From Torymus aiolomorphi (taxonomy: Eukaryota; Arthropoda; Insecta; Hymenoptera; Torymidae), in contig CM070876.1 in NCBI GenBank assembly GCA_036365515.1, forward strand, positions 109,402,810-109,466,809: a stretch of DNA of 64,000 bases, in the 5' to 3' direction. The position numbers and the translations under genes are program-made. The notes beneath the pieces were generated by a model. It saw nothing but the letters and a program-made list of their open reading frames with translations, was not told the origin of the DNA and ran no database searches. Below, piece by piece: positions 1-12,319 of this stretch (position 1 is the stretch's first letter; each line of letters starts with the position of its first letter).

Positions 1-1380
1 CATTAGAATATGATGTTATCTAACTATACTCTTTCCCTATCATGGGAAAAAGTCAAGAAATAATTTTTTGTCGAGCATTATAATATCTAATTTTTCGATA
101 ACTAAAATAATCAATAATGGCTCTCTACTGACATGAATTCTACGATCTTATAATTATTTTTGACACGTATACGTAACATAGATACAAAGGTGATCCCTAG
201 ACCTTTAAAATCCGTAGTCGCTGATTTTTCTAGGACCACTAGAGCCAAAGTTATAGCCGTTTTTATAAAAAAATATTTTTCAAGTGGTAAAATTAGAGCT
301 TGTGAAATATAGGAAAAGTTTTATTTACAAGATCAACCATAAGTTTGGCATAATTGTCCTAAAAAAAAGTACTGAGGCTGCATATTTTGAAGATCTTAGG
401 CCGTGTCTACACTATGCGAGAAGCACGTGCGATCAGCCCAAGCGATGCGAGTAAGCAATGCGTGTGGGACAAAATATTTAAAATACTTAAAATGATAAAT
501 AATATCATTTCACTACGATATTATTGACGATATTATTTATCGCTAAATATAGATCTACTAACTGATCTACTACGATTGTTCGGGATTGAAGTATTCAAAG
601 TGCCCGCTAGATGGCAAGCGTCCGATGCGCTCCCACTATGAAAAACATCACCCAGCGGGCTTAAATAGAGTCCTGCGGCGCCTAGTCGCTACGTGCTTTA
701 TGCACATTCCTTTTACCTTACCGCTTTCCGTTTTACCTATACAATGCCTTATTGCCTGTTTACTCGTACGCATAAGCGTTCATACCTTTTTCTGCAATCA
801 ACTTTCACTTTCGAGTAGAGTTGGTTGCATAGACTCTTGAAGTCTTATTTTCCCGTTTATTTCTTCTCGCTGACAAACCCTAATAATATAAACTCACGTT
901 TACGTTCAATCGTATACAACGATATTATTTATCATTTTAAGTATTTCAAGTACTTTGTGCAAAACGTATGGCTTGTCGCATGCGCGCACGGGTTGCGCTT
1001 CTCGCATACCTAGTATAGACATGGTCTTAAATGCAGGTTTTCTATAGTTTTACGTGCTTTATACGTATAAGCTCAGGTTAAATGAAAGATACATAGATAG
1101 TTTCATTTAACCTGTGTTGACGTAAGTTAATAGATGACAGACATCCATTTTTCTGTGCGAGACACCCGTGAACCCGTCATCCGTTACACGACACACGGCA
1201 CGGAATGTCTTTAAACAATGAGTACAATTTACAATAAAAAATGAAATGAATATTTCTAAGTTGAATTGTGAAGGTAGTTGAGCAGAACTATTACCAAGTA
1301 TATCAGTATTGGTTCGGTTGAGTTTTATAAATTGTACAATTGTGTTTTGTAAGTGTTATCTTCTCAGGAATTGAAAGAAA

Positions 1381-4300
1381 ATGATGTGCTATATTGGTGA
1401 ATTGCATGAGGATGATAAATGTCATTTAGAGCATTACACAAGAAATAAATCTCTTAATCTAATTAGTAATCTTAGTAATGAATTAAAGCTGTATTTATCA
1501 TTTAGGATTAAAAATTTTGATATTAATGTAGAAAATAAATTTATTTGCGACCATCATCTTCATAAATATGATACTCGATATACAAGTAGACAAAGGAAGT
1601 GTTGCAATTGTTTTAATAATCATTCAAAATCCATTGAGAATAATTTAGTAATGATTAGTGCTGATAAATGTGATAAATTTCGTAACATTTGTAATATAAA
1701 TTTAGATCCAGGTAATAAGTACTGTAAAAACTGTGAGTTCAAAATTACATCAATAATAACAAAAAATGCAGAAAAAGATGAAAACACTGGGAATGATGGT
1801 TTAAACGTAAATAATAATGAGCAGGTTTCTTCAAGTAGTCAAGTTTCTTCAAGTAGCCAAGTGTGTACATCAGAAAGTTCAGAAGATATATTATTGAGCC
1901 AAGGATTTCAACGTTTAAATAAAATGCTCGATGGATTTGATGAACCTCCTCTTAAATGAGAGAAACTTAGTGATTATCGCTTGGAAAATAAAACATACAG
2001 TGTTTTAGAATCAATGAATACGAAATTTTGTACAACAGTTAATAAAACATTGAATCTTAATTTGCCAACTCAATGCAATCTTAAAAAGCTACAAGAGGAT
2101 AGTATGTCATTTCACGGAATGATTGGAAACATAATTAAGTGTTATAATGAAGAAACTAATTTTGGTAAAAAAATATCGTTATTGACATTACTTCCAAATC
2201 ATTGGAAATTTGAACAAGCAAAACATTATTTCCTATGTTCACGTTGTATGTTTAATAAAGCAAAAGAACTTACAATTACTGTAGGTAAGTTAAAAAATGG
2301 GTTGTAATAAATTCTTAATATGTTGATTATAGACATATTGTAAACATATAGAATCGATAATCCTTTATACATTAGGTTACATATATTATATTACACTTGA
2401 GAATTATTAATAGAAAATTTTAGTTTAATTTATTAAAATCTATGTAATTTTTGTTCAAGCAACTATAATGATAAAGGGTACCCCTATAAAATATTTAATT
2501 TAAAATCCTCATAATTATTTATTTATATTACTCATGTATTATTACTTAAGTATTATTATTTATGTATTACTTACGTATTGCTTACGTATTGCTTAAGTAT
2601 TATTTACGGATTAAATAAAATAATACATGAATTGTAATTTAAACATTTAAATGATATCCGATTTAATTAGAAAGAATCTATATTTGAGAAATCTCAGTGT
2701 TCTCTCTGTTTACAAGCCGTGATCTCATATTTTTTTTTTTAATTTTTTAACATTGAGGAACGGGAGAAAAAAATAATTTCCAAAAAATGCGATTTTTAGG
2801 CCTTACTGGTATAAGGACGGGAGATAGGTCCCCGGAAAAATCGTAGAAAATTCTTTTTTTACTATACTTCTATGAAATCACTGTCATTTTTCGCTTTCAT
2901 TAATAGTGGCATTTTGCCTATCTTGACATGGGGTACCTTTCGTTATTCATTATTAGATAAAAAATAATAAAGTAATTATTGGATTTTAAAGAACTATTAA
3001 AATTAATATAAAAAAAAAAGAAATAAAAAAAATAAATTATTTCTAAACTATTTCTTTTCTTCCAATATAACAAGTCATAGTAATTAAAATAGAATAAACA
3101 TTGAGCTAAATTTTATCGTCTTGATAATCGTTAAATTAAAAAAAATAATATTGTTATTATGATTTTATTTTGTGATTAAGTATACACTATTTGAAATTAA
3201 TTTCAAACTATATTTTTCCAGGTGCCTTAGGAACTATTAAGCGTAAAGTGCACAGCATTCATTCTAATGAAGTTAGAGAATCTGTAACTCAGTATTATAG
3301 AGATGAAAACAATAGTAGAATTTGTAGCGGCATTAAAGATTGCATCCGTGTTAAAAATCCTATTACTAATATCACAGAGAAGCTACAAAAATGACTGTTG
3401 ATTTATGATTTGAAGGATCTATACAACAATTGGGTGGAAGAAGAATATGAACAGCATTTTAAAGATCAGCGCAAACCAGGTTTCAGTATATTTGCTTCTT
3501 TAAGGCCAAAAGAATGTATTAGTGCTGGAGTACCTGGTACACATACAATTTGTGTATGTCCTATACACCAAAATGTCAAATTAAAATTGTCTGCCATCAA
3601 CAAAAATTTAGCCTACCGAGTAATTTTAAATGATTGTGTTTGTTCAACAGATTGGAGCGATTGTAAACTGTCCTGGTAAAGCAGAAATTCTGAAAATATT
3701 GGAATCAAGCTCATGCGAAGATGTTTCAGAGATTGAATATCATAATTGGGTAAATAATGCTGAATCACAATCTAATAATAGAGTCAGTCTTATTATGGTA
3801 AAAGAACCTACAAGAAATTTTATTATAAATTTAGCCAATGACTTATGGGAGTTAACAAAGCATCATTATGTGACTGAAATGCAAAAATGTTATTTAAAAC
3901 ATTGCAAAACAATTATTACTCCAGATACATGTATTATACTTCAAGATTTTGCTGAAAATTTCTTATTTGTTTGTCAAGACTCGATCCAAGCATTTTATTT
4001 TAATAATACACAAGCAACTGTACACCCGTTTGTAGTGTATTATAAAGAAGACAATAACGACAAATTACAAACCTTATCTGTATGTGTTATTAGTGATTGT
4101 TTAAAACATGATGCTTGTGCAGTTAACACTTTTCAAGGGCAACTCATTGCACTTCTAAAACGAGATTTTCCGTTTATTGAGAATGTACATTATATGTCAG
4201 ATGGAGCACCTACCCAATACAAAAACAAGTAAGAGTACTTTCATTGTAGTATATTAATATGTATTATATGAACAAAATAGACACCTTTAGATTTTTGTTC

Positions 4301-5157
4301 ATTAAATGACCTGAAAAAATTTAATTTTAATTATTAAGAATATGTCAAAGTAATATTCTGTAAGTATATTTAATTTGTGTAAAAAACTATTTTGAGACCC
4401 AGAACATCAAAATCCATAATGATCCTGGACCTGCAGGTTACACCCGAGTTAAAATTTACATTATGTAGAAAACAGCTTTAAAGATAAAATTACTAAAACA
4501 GTTCTTTATTTTTTCTGTATATCAAATTTAAGAAAAGCAACAACTTCTACGATGCATGTTCAAATAATTTGTATTATTATGTACACAATATTAAACAGAT
4601 TTATTTTATTTTTTATAATTTTTACCTTCAAGATAGTATTTATTTACTGTAGGAACAATTTCATTAATATCTGCCATCATGAGGAGGATTTTGGCTTAAA
4701 AGTTAAGTCGCACAACTTTTTTTCTACTAGCCATGGGAAAAGTCCGTGTGATGGATGTGGAGCAGTGGTTAAACGAACAGTACGCAGGGCATCCTTACAA
4801 AGAACATCAGAAAAACCAATTTTAAATCCAAAAGACATGTATGATTACGTTAGTGAAAATATTGATGGAATAAGGTAAAAATAATATAATTTAGATTTTT
4901 TGACTATATTATTTGATTATGTATTTGAATAATAAATCATTATGTGTTATAAAAATATAGAATATTTGGTTTTTAGTATTTGGGTGAGTCAAGAAACAAT
5001 TGAGAAAAGGCGTAAAGTACTAGAATGCCGTTTTAAATTGACCCGAACTATACACAATACAAGAAAATATCACTGCTTTATACCCATTGTTGATTCAACA
5101 TTAAAAGCAAAACTTACTTCGTTTGATAATGATTATAAAATAGTTAAAATAAAATGA
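1381..5157 (+). pseudogene. Broken transposase gene of transposon copy 1 (four exons)
   Basis: Exons inferred by comparison with copy 2: 1381-2284, 3222-4228, 4653-4874, 4977-5157. Each junction has GT donors and AG acceptors and the reading phase is kept. Exon 1 encodes a cysteine/histidine-rich N-terminus (KCCNCF, GNKYCKNCEF), probably zinc-binding. Exon 2 encodes a central domain with CPIHQ, an FAENFLF motif and SDGAPTQYKN. Exon 3 carries CHHEEDFG, TSHGKSPCD and VKR. This is the pattern of a multicopy insect/cnidarian transposase-like family with presumed RNase-H-type acidic residues; I cannot name its superfamily with certainty. Breaks: TGA at 1957-1959, TGA at 3392-3394, and a 17-base deletion near 3666 that shifts frame. 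It is non-functional unless spliced differently. Confidence 0.8.
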
Positions 5158-5274
5158 ATATTACAAAAAAATTTTACTTAAATTCTTATTTTCAACTTTA
5201 ATTATCTATAAATTCTGCATAGGTAATTTAATCAACCTAAAGACATTACTATTGCTTGCTCGCGTCGCATGCGC

Positions 5275-6320
5275 GCATGGCTTGCTCGCATCGCTTGGGC
5301 TGATCGCACGTGCTTCTCGCATAGTGTAGACACGGCCTAAGATCTTCAAAATATGCAGCCTCAGCACTTTTTTTAGGACAATTATGCCAAACTTATGGTT
5401 GATCTTGTAAATAAAACTTTTCCTATATTTCACAAGCTCTAATTTTACCACTTGAAAAATATTTTTTTATAAAAACGGCTATAACTTTGGCTCTAGTGGT
5501 CCTAGAAATATCAGTGACTACGGATTTTAAAGGTCTAGGAACCACCTTTGTATCTATGTTACGTATATATGTCAAAAATAATTATAAGATGGTAGAATTC
5601 ATGTCAGTAGAGAGCCATTTTTGATTATTTTAGGTATCGAAAAATTAGATATTATAATGCTCGACAAAAAATTATTTTTTGACTTTTTCCTATGATAGGA
5701 AAAGAGTATAGTTAGATAACATCATATTCTAATGAAAAATACTTTTGTTAATGATTTCTAATTAAAATTCGGTTGACACTGTGACCATGAACACGGTTGA
5801 TTTTCGTGATTTTTGATAAAAACGTCAACTTCAAAAGGCTGTATCTTGAAGTCTATTCAATCAATTTAGGTCATCGAAAAAGGAAATTAAAGGTCTCGTT
5901 GAGGCAAAAAAAATGAGACCTAGTGAGCTCAAAAATGTGGAACCAGTTGCGAGATATAGAGGTTTAAAGATGATCTAAAAATGATGAAATACAATGGCCA
6001 TATCACAGGTCGCCAATAAAACCTAAATCATCATTTCGTATCAGTGTATTTTTTTTCTTAAAATTTGAAGAAAGACAAAAAAAATGAGATCTCACCGACC
6101 AAATTTTGTTAAAATTTCAGCCTTTTAGAATTTTTTGAAAACTGGCTAAAAACAGGTCGAAATCAGGGTTTAAAAAAATTCCAGCAGGAATTAGGAATGA
6201 GATAAGGGGCTGAAATTTTGCACAAGCTATTTTTTTTATATGTACTTTCATTAAAAAAATCGTCGACAAAATCGACGACCCCCCCGCGCACACTTTTTAA
6301 AAAAAGTACAGGAACGACCC
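5275..6320. repeat. Right terminal inverted repeat of transposon copy 1
   Basis: About 1,046 bp that is inversely complementary to the left TIR of copy 2 (27286-28335) and, for its inner part, to window positions 1-460. It ends in GTACAGGAACGACCC. Just inside the inner end is a GC-richer motif, CTTCTCGCATAGTGTAGAC, which recurs in related form near 990-1020. It may be a subterminal protein-binding repeat or the end of a small nested element. The flank (ATATTTATATAT) allows an AT-rich target duplication but cannot prove it. Confidence 0.85.
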
Positions 6321-6341
6321 ATATTTATATATATATATATA

Positions 6342-6551
6342 TTGTCGCGAGAACTACCAAAAAAGAAACATCAAAGTTTAACAATAGAAATGACAAAATT
6401 AATTATAAAATATGATGAAACAGAAGCAGAAGAAGAACAAGAAGAAACAAGTCTAGCAGACGAAGAAGCTGAAGAAGTAGAAGACGAAGAAAGCATTTCT
6501 GAAAGTGAAATAACTTCAGAGGATACTTCTGACCTTTCGGATAAAGAATAA
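6342..6551 (+). CDS. Short acidic ORF next to transposon copy 1 (doubtful)
   Basis: A 69-codon open frame begins 21 bases beyond the transposon end. Its C-terminal half is almost entirely Glu, Asp and Ser (EAEEEQEETS, EDEESISESE, SEDTSDLSDKE). The stop is followed at about 6563 by AATAAA, a possible polyadenylation signal. It could be the 3' end of a coding exon cut by the transposon, or a chance frame. I recognise no domain and assign no function. Confidence 0.25.
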   Translation: MSRELPKKKHQSLTIEMTKLIIKYDETEAEEEQEETSLADEEAEEVEDEESISESEITSEDTSDLSDKE

Positions 6552-7342
6552 TTGAATTATTTATAATAAAGAACATTTATCGATTTATTTATGTACGTGT
6601 ATTTTCTTTTACTTATTTATTTATTACATTTTCACCTACGTATGTGTTACATATAATATCTTTGTCACATATAATATTATATATACTTGGTTTTATATAA
6701 TTATTATCTAATAAAATTGTATCCAACTAAAGTAATATTTCATAATGCCTCTACGACAATATAGATTATATTTTCTTGAATGTGTATATATTATGTGTAA
6801 CTTGATGACAGTCTTAATAATTTTAGAAAAAATTAAAAAAAAACAGATATATATATATATATATATATATGAGCGCATATGATCATAAATAATTGCGCGA
6901 CTGTCAACTCTAAAATTTACATATACTATTATATCTCATCATATCTGAGCATATATGTAAATGTATAACCATATACTGCTATATATGATGATACATACTT
7001 ATAAAAGGTCAAATTCAATATACCCGTGTTACATTGACCTGCCTTCAGCGTGTATTATCATAATTACATATATATAACTATAGGTATATGGTTATAAGAT
7101 CATATATGTGATTAAGTTGATTATATATATATATATATATTTGTATAAAAATAAGCAAAATATAGCTTAAGATGTTATAGTTTTCGTGATTCTTAAATGT
7201 GAAAATAAGTTCAGTCTTCGAGTTAAATCGAATTCATGAGACACGCATGGACATGCACCAACAACATGTTTATAAACAAATCTGGACATATCGGGGGAAA
7301 CGGTAAGTCATAGATAACTAAAAAACGAAGTAAAACATGCTG
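6552..7342. other. AT-rich intergenic stretch
   Basis: I see no gene. It holds short (TA)n tracts near 6848-6870 and 7122-7140, and many ATATG/CATAT words between 6870 and 7110. Nothing else is recognisable. Confidence 0.5.
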
Positions 7343-7621
7343 TCAAATATTCTTTTTATGCAAAATTGAGTGGAAGCGGAATTTTGAGCATTTTTCCTTG
7401 GTTTTGCCACACTGTGCGGCGCTTTCGAGCTGCTCCAGTTGGTCTACCATAATTGGCAACCCCTTTTTAATATCGTTTTTGATACTAGGCTGAGCTTTTA
7501 GCGCCTGCACCATAACCTTGAGGAGCGCTCGCATTTCTGCGAGCACCTTCTCCACCGCAGTCTGGCATACACCTTCTTTCTCCTTATTTTGTTGGTTATG
7601 TTGGGTGTTTGAATTCATCAT
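7343..7621 (-). CDS. Short gag-like or leader ORF next to the putative LTR
   Basis: A 92-codon frame on the minus strand with a hydrophilic, Gln/Asn-rich start (MMNSNTQHNQQNKEKEG) and a helical middle (VEKVLAEMRALLKVMVQAL). It begins about 45 bases downstream of the putative LTR end, where gag starts in LTR elements. It has no zinc knuckle and stops after 92 codons, so it would be only the N-terminus of Gag. Its identity rests on position, not on a recognised domain. Confidence 0.3.
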   Translation of the reverse strand: MMNSNTQHNQQNKEKEGVCQTAVEKVLAEMRALLKVMVQALKAQPSIKNDIKKGLPIMVDQLEQLESAAQCGKTKEKCSKFRFHSILHKKNI

Positions 7622-7661
7622 GCATAGAATATGTTGTTTAAGACGGTTCGCCCACTATGGG

Positions 7662-8786
7662 AGCCACACCTCGGTGTGGCTACTATCCCCACCTATAAGG
7701 AATCCTAGTTATGGATACCGAAGCCGAGAGGCGGTTTGTCGGATGGTCACTCCTATCGGCACCTAGTGACTCTACAAAAAAGGTTACGGGATAGGTCCGC
7801 GCCGTAATGAAACAAAGGTTTAACGTCACCCCTACCGAGTGGGCGATGTCGGGTCCGTCCCAACACCTGACCCAAACCTGGGGCTAGACGGTGTGCGATT
7901 TGCCCTACGCAACTTCGGGTATAAGGAAATACTGACCAGGTAATCCTTCAGACCTGCGCCCAACAATGATTGCTTCAACCCCACCATTGGCTGCAGTCAG
8001 TGAGCACTAGAGCGGTCCTTCCACATTGAACATGCGTTTATCAATAATAATAATAATAAACGCAGAGGTTAGGTACTGACATCTCGTGCCACCCCGGTTA
8101 GGGAGTTTACTACTCTCCCTTTGGCTAGTCTAGCGGGAATATCCACAATCCGTCGGCCGCAGCCCATTCGCACAATGCTCATTCATTCTGTCATTCTCAC
8201 GATTTCTTTGTTCGCGACCGGTTATTCATTATATTCACGGCTGATCAGACTATGCTGGCCGTTCCCCGATCCACAACCTGGGGACGCGCCCGGTAGCATA
8301 GAAAAATGCTCATCTATCGTTGGATAGAACCCGGGAATAATAATAATAATAATAATAATAATGATAATAATAATAATAATGATAATAATAATAATGATAA
8401 TAATAAAAATAACAATAATAATAATACTCGTCAGTTCTACTTGAATTAGTGGTTATCAGGTTTAAGTTCAAATGACCCTTTCAGCATTTTTGAGGTTGTC
8501 TGGTCGGACGATGATTTGACCTACTAATTTTCCTTTCTGATCTCCCTATCTCGGTTCTTATGGGGATTTCGATGTCAGAATGTAAGTACTTCATTTTAGC
8601 CCTTCCCTATCTGCTGGCATTGGTACTAGTGTTTTCGGGCTTAGTCGTCATTTAACTTGATTATACGAAGTCGGTGACTCGATGTCGCACGAACGAAGTG
8701 CTGCTTATACATTATTCTGTCTCGAAAAATCACTGATTTACTTTTTATTTCATGAATGTTTAAATGATACGTCTCCGGACGTAACA
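7662..8786 (-). repeat. Putative LTR of the gypsy-like element
   Basis: On the minus strand this starts with TGTTACGTCCGGAGACG directly after a polypurine tract, as a 3' LTR does. It contains (AAT)n-type tracts at 8045-8064 and 8335-8425. The other boundary is uncertain. Near 7662-7681 there is a perfect 9-bp hairpin (AGCCACACC-TC-GGTGTGGCT), followed on the minus strand by TGGCTCCCATAGTGGGC, which could be a primer binding site because it begins TGG. No canonical terminal CA is seen just before it, so the end is approximate. Confidence 0.45.
8335..8425. repeat. (AAT)n microsatellite with GAT/AAC interruptions
   Basis: Runs of AATAATAAT broken by TGATAA and AAAATAAC. A second pure (AAT)n run lies at about 8886-8933, between the LTR and the env gene. 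Confidence 0.95.
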
Positions 8787-8883
8787 CCTCCCCCCTTAGA
8801 CTGTTGAATGTCGTAGAAATTCAACAAGTGAAGTAATTGAATGATCAATTTGAGTTATCAGTGATTTTTTCATTACAAAACAT

Positions 8884-8934
<51 letters not shown>

Positions 8935-9375
8935 TAAAATTAATAATTTTAAATAAATTTTTGAATCGTTTATATATTGTAAAATAAATTAATTATTTTC
9001 TTCCTAATACTAGTTTTGCACTTAACCTACTGATTTACTTTGTACCGATTTTTCTAACGTTCAAATTTCAAAGAATTCCTATCTATGAGATTTCGATAAT
9101 TTAATTATTTCGTTATCGGTAATATGTAATCATTTTTTTTGTTTTGCTGTATTTACATAAAATAGTCATTAATTAAGCTTAGAAATAATGTGCTTATTAA
9201 ATAATTTTTTTTTTTAGTACATAAACGATGAGAAATATATAGGGAATGATTCAAGTGATCATTCACTTTCCTCCCTGCTTAGAATTATTTATTATTTTAT
9301 TCAATTTTTATTTAACATTTTCGGGCATTTCTTTAACTTCTGGCGTTACTTTTAACTAAAGTAATGTGTTGTGAA
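8787..9375. other. 3' untranslated stretch of the LTR element
   Basis: Between the env frame and the LTR. It holds the polypurine tract at 8787-8800 and the (AAT)n run at about 8886-8933. The remainder is AT-rich with no recognised gene. Confidence 0.5.
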
Positions 9376-11440
9376 TTAGAATGAAAAGATTTTTACCTCA
9401 TTTTCTTGTATGGGTGTTGGTCGGATATCGTTCGTTGAGTTAGGGGGTGATTTAGGAAGGGGTGGTAGGGGTCTCAGATTAAATGGTCTTTGTATTTTTA
9501 ATTCTTGTAATTCGAATTCCTCGTGTTTTTTAGTACTAATTTTTCTTTGGATTGGTCTAGAGATTGTTGGTTTGCTGATTATTATTTCTTTTAGCTCGCT
9601 ATTGCTTTTATTTTTTTCTCTTGTCTCATCGAGTTTGTTCAATACTACTAGTAGATGTGTTATGGAGGTAAACATTACCCCAAAAAGGTGTTTGGAACAT
9701 CCATATAGTTTTTGTAATGTGTAACTCGTATTACTGTATCTACTAACATTTTTATTAACTGTAGTAGGATTAGAGTCATTATAATTCCAGAACTATATGT
9801 TCCATATTCTTTGTATTTCTCTAGTAGTTTTTTCCAAGTATTTTCAGCAATCTTAGTTAATCTTCTTTCTGTGAGAAGATTACTCATGATGTCATCTTTT
9901 GCAGAATTTTCGCTTCGTGTAAATTTTGTTATTGTGCTTATTATAGATTTTTTTCCATCGGGTAAAGTAGTCTTTCCTGGAAATGTTCCAAGTCTTGTTG
10001 TGTATATATCCCACTAGTTGCTAGTGAGGTTAATGTTTCTGGAGTCCAATTTCTGATTATTTTTGGTTTAAAGATGGTTATGTTTTTTTCAATCTTTCTA
10101 GGTGTGGGTGTTAAACTTATCCAGTTATTATCTATTTTGTAGTATGGTGAAATTATCGTATCACAGTCGATTTGAGTTCCTGTTCTTATTAAAATATGAG
10201 TTTTTGGTGTAAGAAACCAAGTACTATTTCTAGCTGTAACAGGAAGTTCTTCGTAACATTCATTTTTATGTTTGATTTTTACATTGATAGGGGTGCATTT
10301 TATTATATGTATTGCTTCCCCTGCGAGTCGTGCAAGGTATCCTGGTTTTTGCATTACATTGTTTGCAAATTCATCTGGGGAATGGGAGGCTAAGGATAAG
10401 GAATTTAGAATTTCTGTTCTTTCTAATTCACATATTTTAGTTAAAATATTTAAATATAAGCTTTTAAATTGCGCCCGAAAATGTTTTTCTACATGAACAA
10501 ATTTCGCATTTGTGTACGCAAAAATATCTATATTAATTAAATCTCGCTGATGACTCACATCGTTATCGAATAGAACATTTACATTGGTTTTTTCGTAAAT
10601 AAATAATTTAGGGTGTTCCGTTTTTGTTATAATTCTGTCGCAAAACTTAATACTTTCTACAGCATTTAAAGAAAAAGATATATCGTAAGTATTTATTGTA
10701 TACATTATTTCCTGGTTTGGTGATAATGTTTTTGTTACAGTGCCCTTAAATAGAACATCATATTTGTTATTAAAACAGTTTTCGTTTGGAAAATGCGACC
10801 AAGATATGTAACCGGCTTGAACGTCTATGCAATGCTTGTCTGAGAATTTGCATGTCGTTCCTGAATTTAAATGTAATTTATTATTATTTAAATTTACCTT
10901 TGCGTATTCTTCCGTAAGTGTAATTTTTATGAGTCCTTGAACAAGAACATTATCCCAACTTCCATAATCATCCGCGTAGGTGCCTCCCGAACAAGATTTC
11001 CCTTCGATTTTTCCTGCGAGGTCTATTCCTACTGTTTTGGTTTCGTTTATTTTAATATTTGCTATTGTGTGAAAGTTGTCATATTTAAATATTCCTGTAT
11101 TGTGTAGAAATTTACATTGTTCAGCACTAATGTCGTATAAATATTCCTGTAGGCCGTTTTCAACTGGATCTAAGTGGCTGAACATTCCGCAGTGATATAT
11201 TGTTCGTCTTATTTCTATTTTGCATTGCATTACGTGATTTGTTTTGAATTCCGCTAATTGTAGTAATTGTATGGTCGTATTTGTTATTACTAAATCTTCC
11301 TCGTGAAAATTACAGTCTCCGTTGTCTACGAGAGTGTACGTTGTTACTGTTGGGTCAGTAGAACCGCAATCGAATCCAATTATTGCTTGATTTGGTTGTA
11401 GTAAATTATATATTAAAAAAATTTTTAGTAACTCCATCAT
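9376..11440 (-). pseudogene. Envelope-like glycoprotein gene (env) of the LTR element, frameshifted
   Basis: The first frame (11440-9941, 499 codons) starts with a hydrophobic signal-peptide-like segment (residues ~1-19), then GFDCG and a series of spaced cysteines typical of the secreted ectodomain of an insect retroelement glycoprotein. It ends by frameshift near 9941. The next frame (9887-9675) carries the missing C-terminal part with a single membrane-spanning stretch (GIIMTLILLQLIKMLV). The last (9675-9376) looks like a basic, proline-rich cytoplasmic tail (RPLPPLPKSPP) and overlaps the previous stop as TAATG. Related glycoproteins are known from insect gypsy/Pao elements; a link to chuvirus-type glycoproteins is only my impression. 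Infectivity is not implied; the gene is broken. Confidence 0.65.
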
Positions 11441-11473
11441 GTCCTATAATAGAAAATTATGTTATTATTTTTA

Positions 11474-12319
11474 TTATTTTACAAGACTTAATTTGTTCGA
11501 ATGAACTGTTTTTGCTTTTCCGTTGTAGCTTATAGTAATATTGTTATTTGCATTTATTTTTATTATGTCAAACGGACCTTGATAATGATTTTGTTCAAGT
11601 TTTCCCGGGTTTGGTTCTTTTAAGAGCCATATCTTGTCTTCTTTTTTTAATTGTATCGGGTTTATAAGTTTGTCATAATGAGTTTTTGATTTTTGTTTTG
11701 AAATTATTAAGTTATTTCTAGCTAACTCAGTAGTTGTAGTAATGTTTTTTATAAATTTTTCTAAATACCCGTTATAGGTCGGTAATGATTCCGATCTTTT
11801 AATTGGTTCACTAGATGGAACTCTGGCAGGATAAGCAAAAACAAGTTCGTATGGTCTAAACTTATGACTACTATGTACGCTTGTATTATAATGAAGTTGT
11901 GCAAATTCTATTAATTCGTCCCATTCGTATTTTTTTGTTGAAAAATTTTTTAGATATTCGCATAGTGGGTGGTGTGCCCTTTCTAAGGATCCATTTGATT
12001 GTGGCGAAAATGCCGTTGTTTCAATTTTTTTGAATTTGAATCTTTTAGCTATTTGTTTAATAAGATTACTTGTGAAATTTGCTCCTCTATCGGTTAGTAC
12101 TATTTTTGATGAGTCAAATATACATATAAAATTTTTTATAAAAGCGTTTGATATTGATTCCGCCGTTTGATCTTTTAAGCACGATAAAATTATAAATTTA
12201 GATAATTGATCTTGTATAGATAAGATATATTTATTACTGTTTTTAGTAGTGTTAAATGGTCCTACAATATCCATAGCAATTTTATCAACACTTTTTGCTG
12301 GTGTGTCTGTGATAATCAT
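11474..12319 (-). pseudogene. pol: Integrase part of gypsy-like pol (minus strand)
   Basis: A 281-codon frame encoding the retroviral-type integrase core: IAMDIVGPF with the first Asp, VLTDRGANF with the second Asp, and QSNGSLERAHH with the catalytic Glu (DD35E pattern). It is followed by a basic C-terminal region with the gypsy-type QGPFDI motif. The HHCC zinc finger that belongs in front lies in the adjacent frame (12316-13420), which it overlaps by four bases (ATGA). An A-run of about ten bases just upstream (minus strand) explains the frame change as a one-base indel. The catalytic triad is intact, but the gene lacks its own start in pol. Confidence 0.85.

Larger units (their letters stand above)
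1..6320 (+). mobile_element. Large TIR DNA transposon, copy 1 (left end outside the window)
   Basis: Positions 1 to about 460 are the inverse complement of about 5275-5735. The right arm continues to GGAACGACCC at 6311-6320, next to an AT tract. The same element occurs complete at 27286-34198, which fixes its structure: ~1.05-kb TIRs, one multi-exon transposase gene, total about 6.9 kb. Here the outermost ~0.57 kb of the left TIR is missing because the window starts inside it. The element is related throughout to copy 2, with scattered substitutions and small indels. A hairpin with a ~13-bp stem (AGGTTAAATGAAA and its complement, about 1075-1115) lies upstream of the gene in both copies. Confidence 0.88.

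Noticed and set aside
586..840. 84-codon ORF (and its twin at 28459-28713)
   Set aside because: Present in both transposon copies but starts at a non-ATG codon, lies upstream of the transposase, shows no domain, and is explained by shared ancestry.
9410..10496. Plus-strand ORFs opposite the env gene
   Set aside because: Shadows of the minus-strand env frames.
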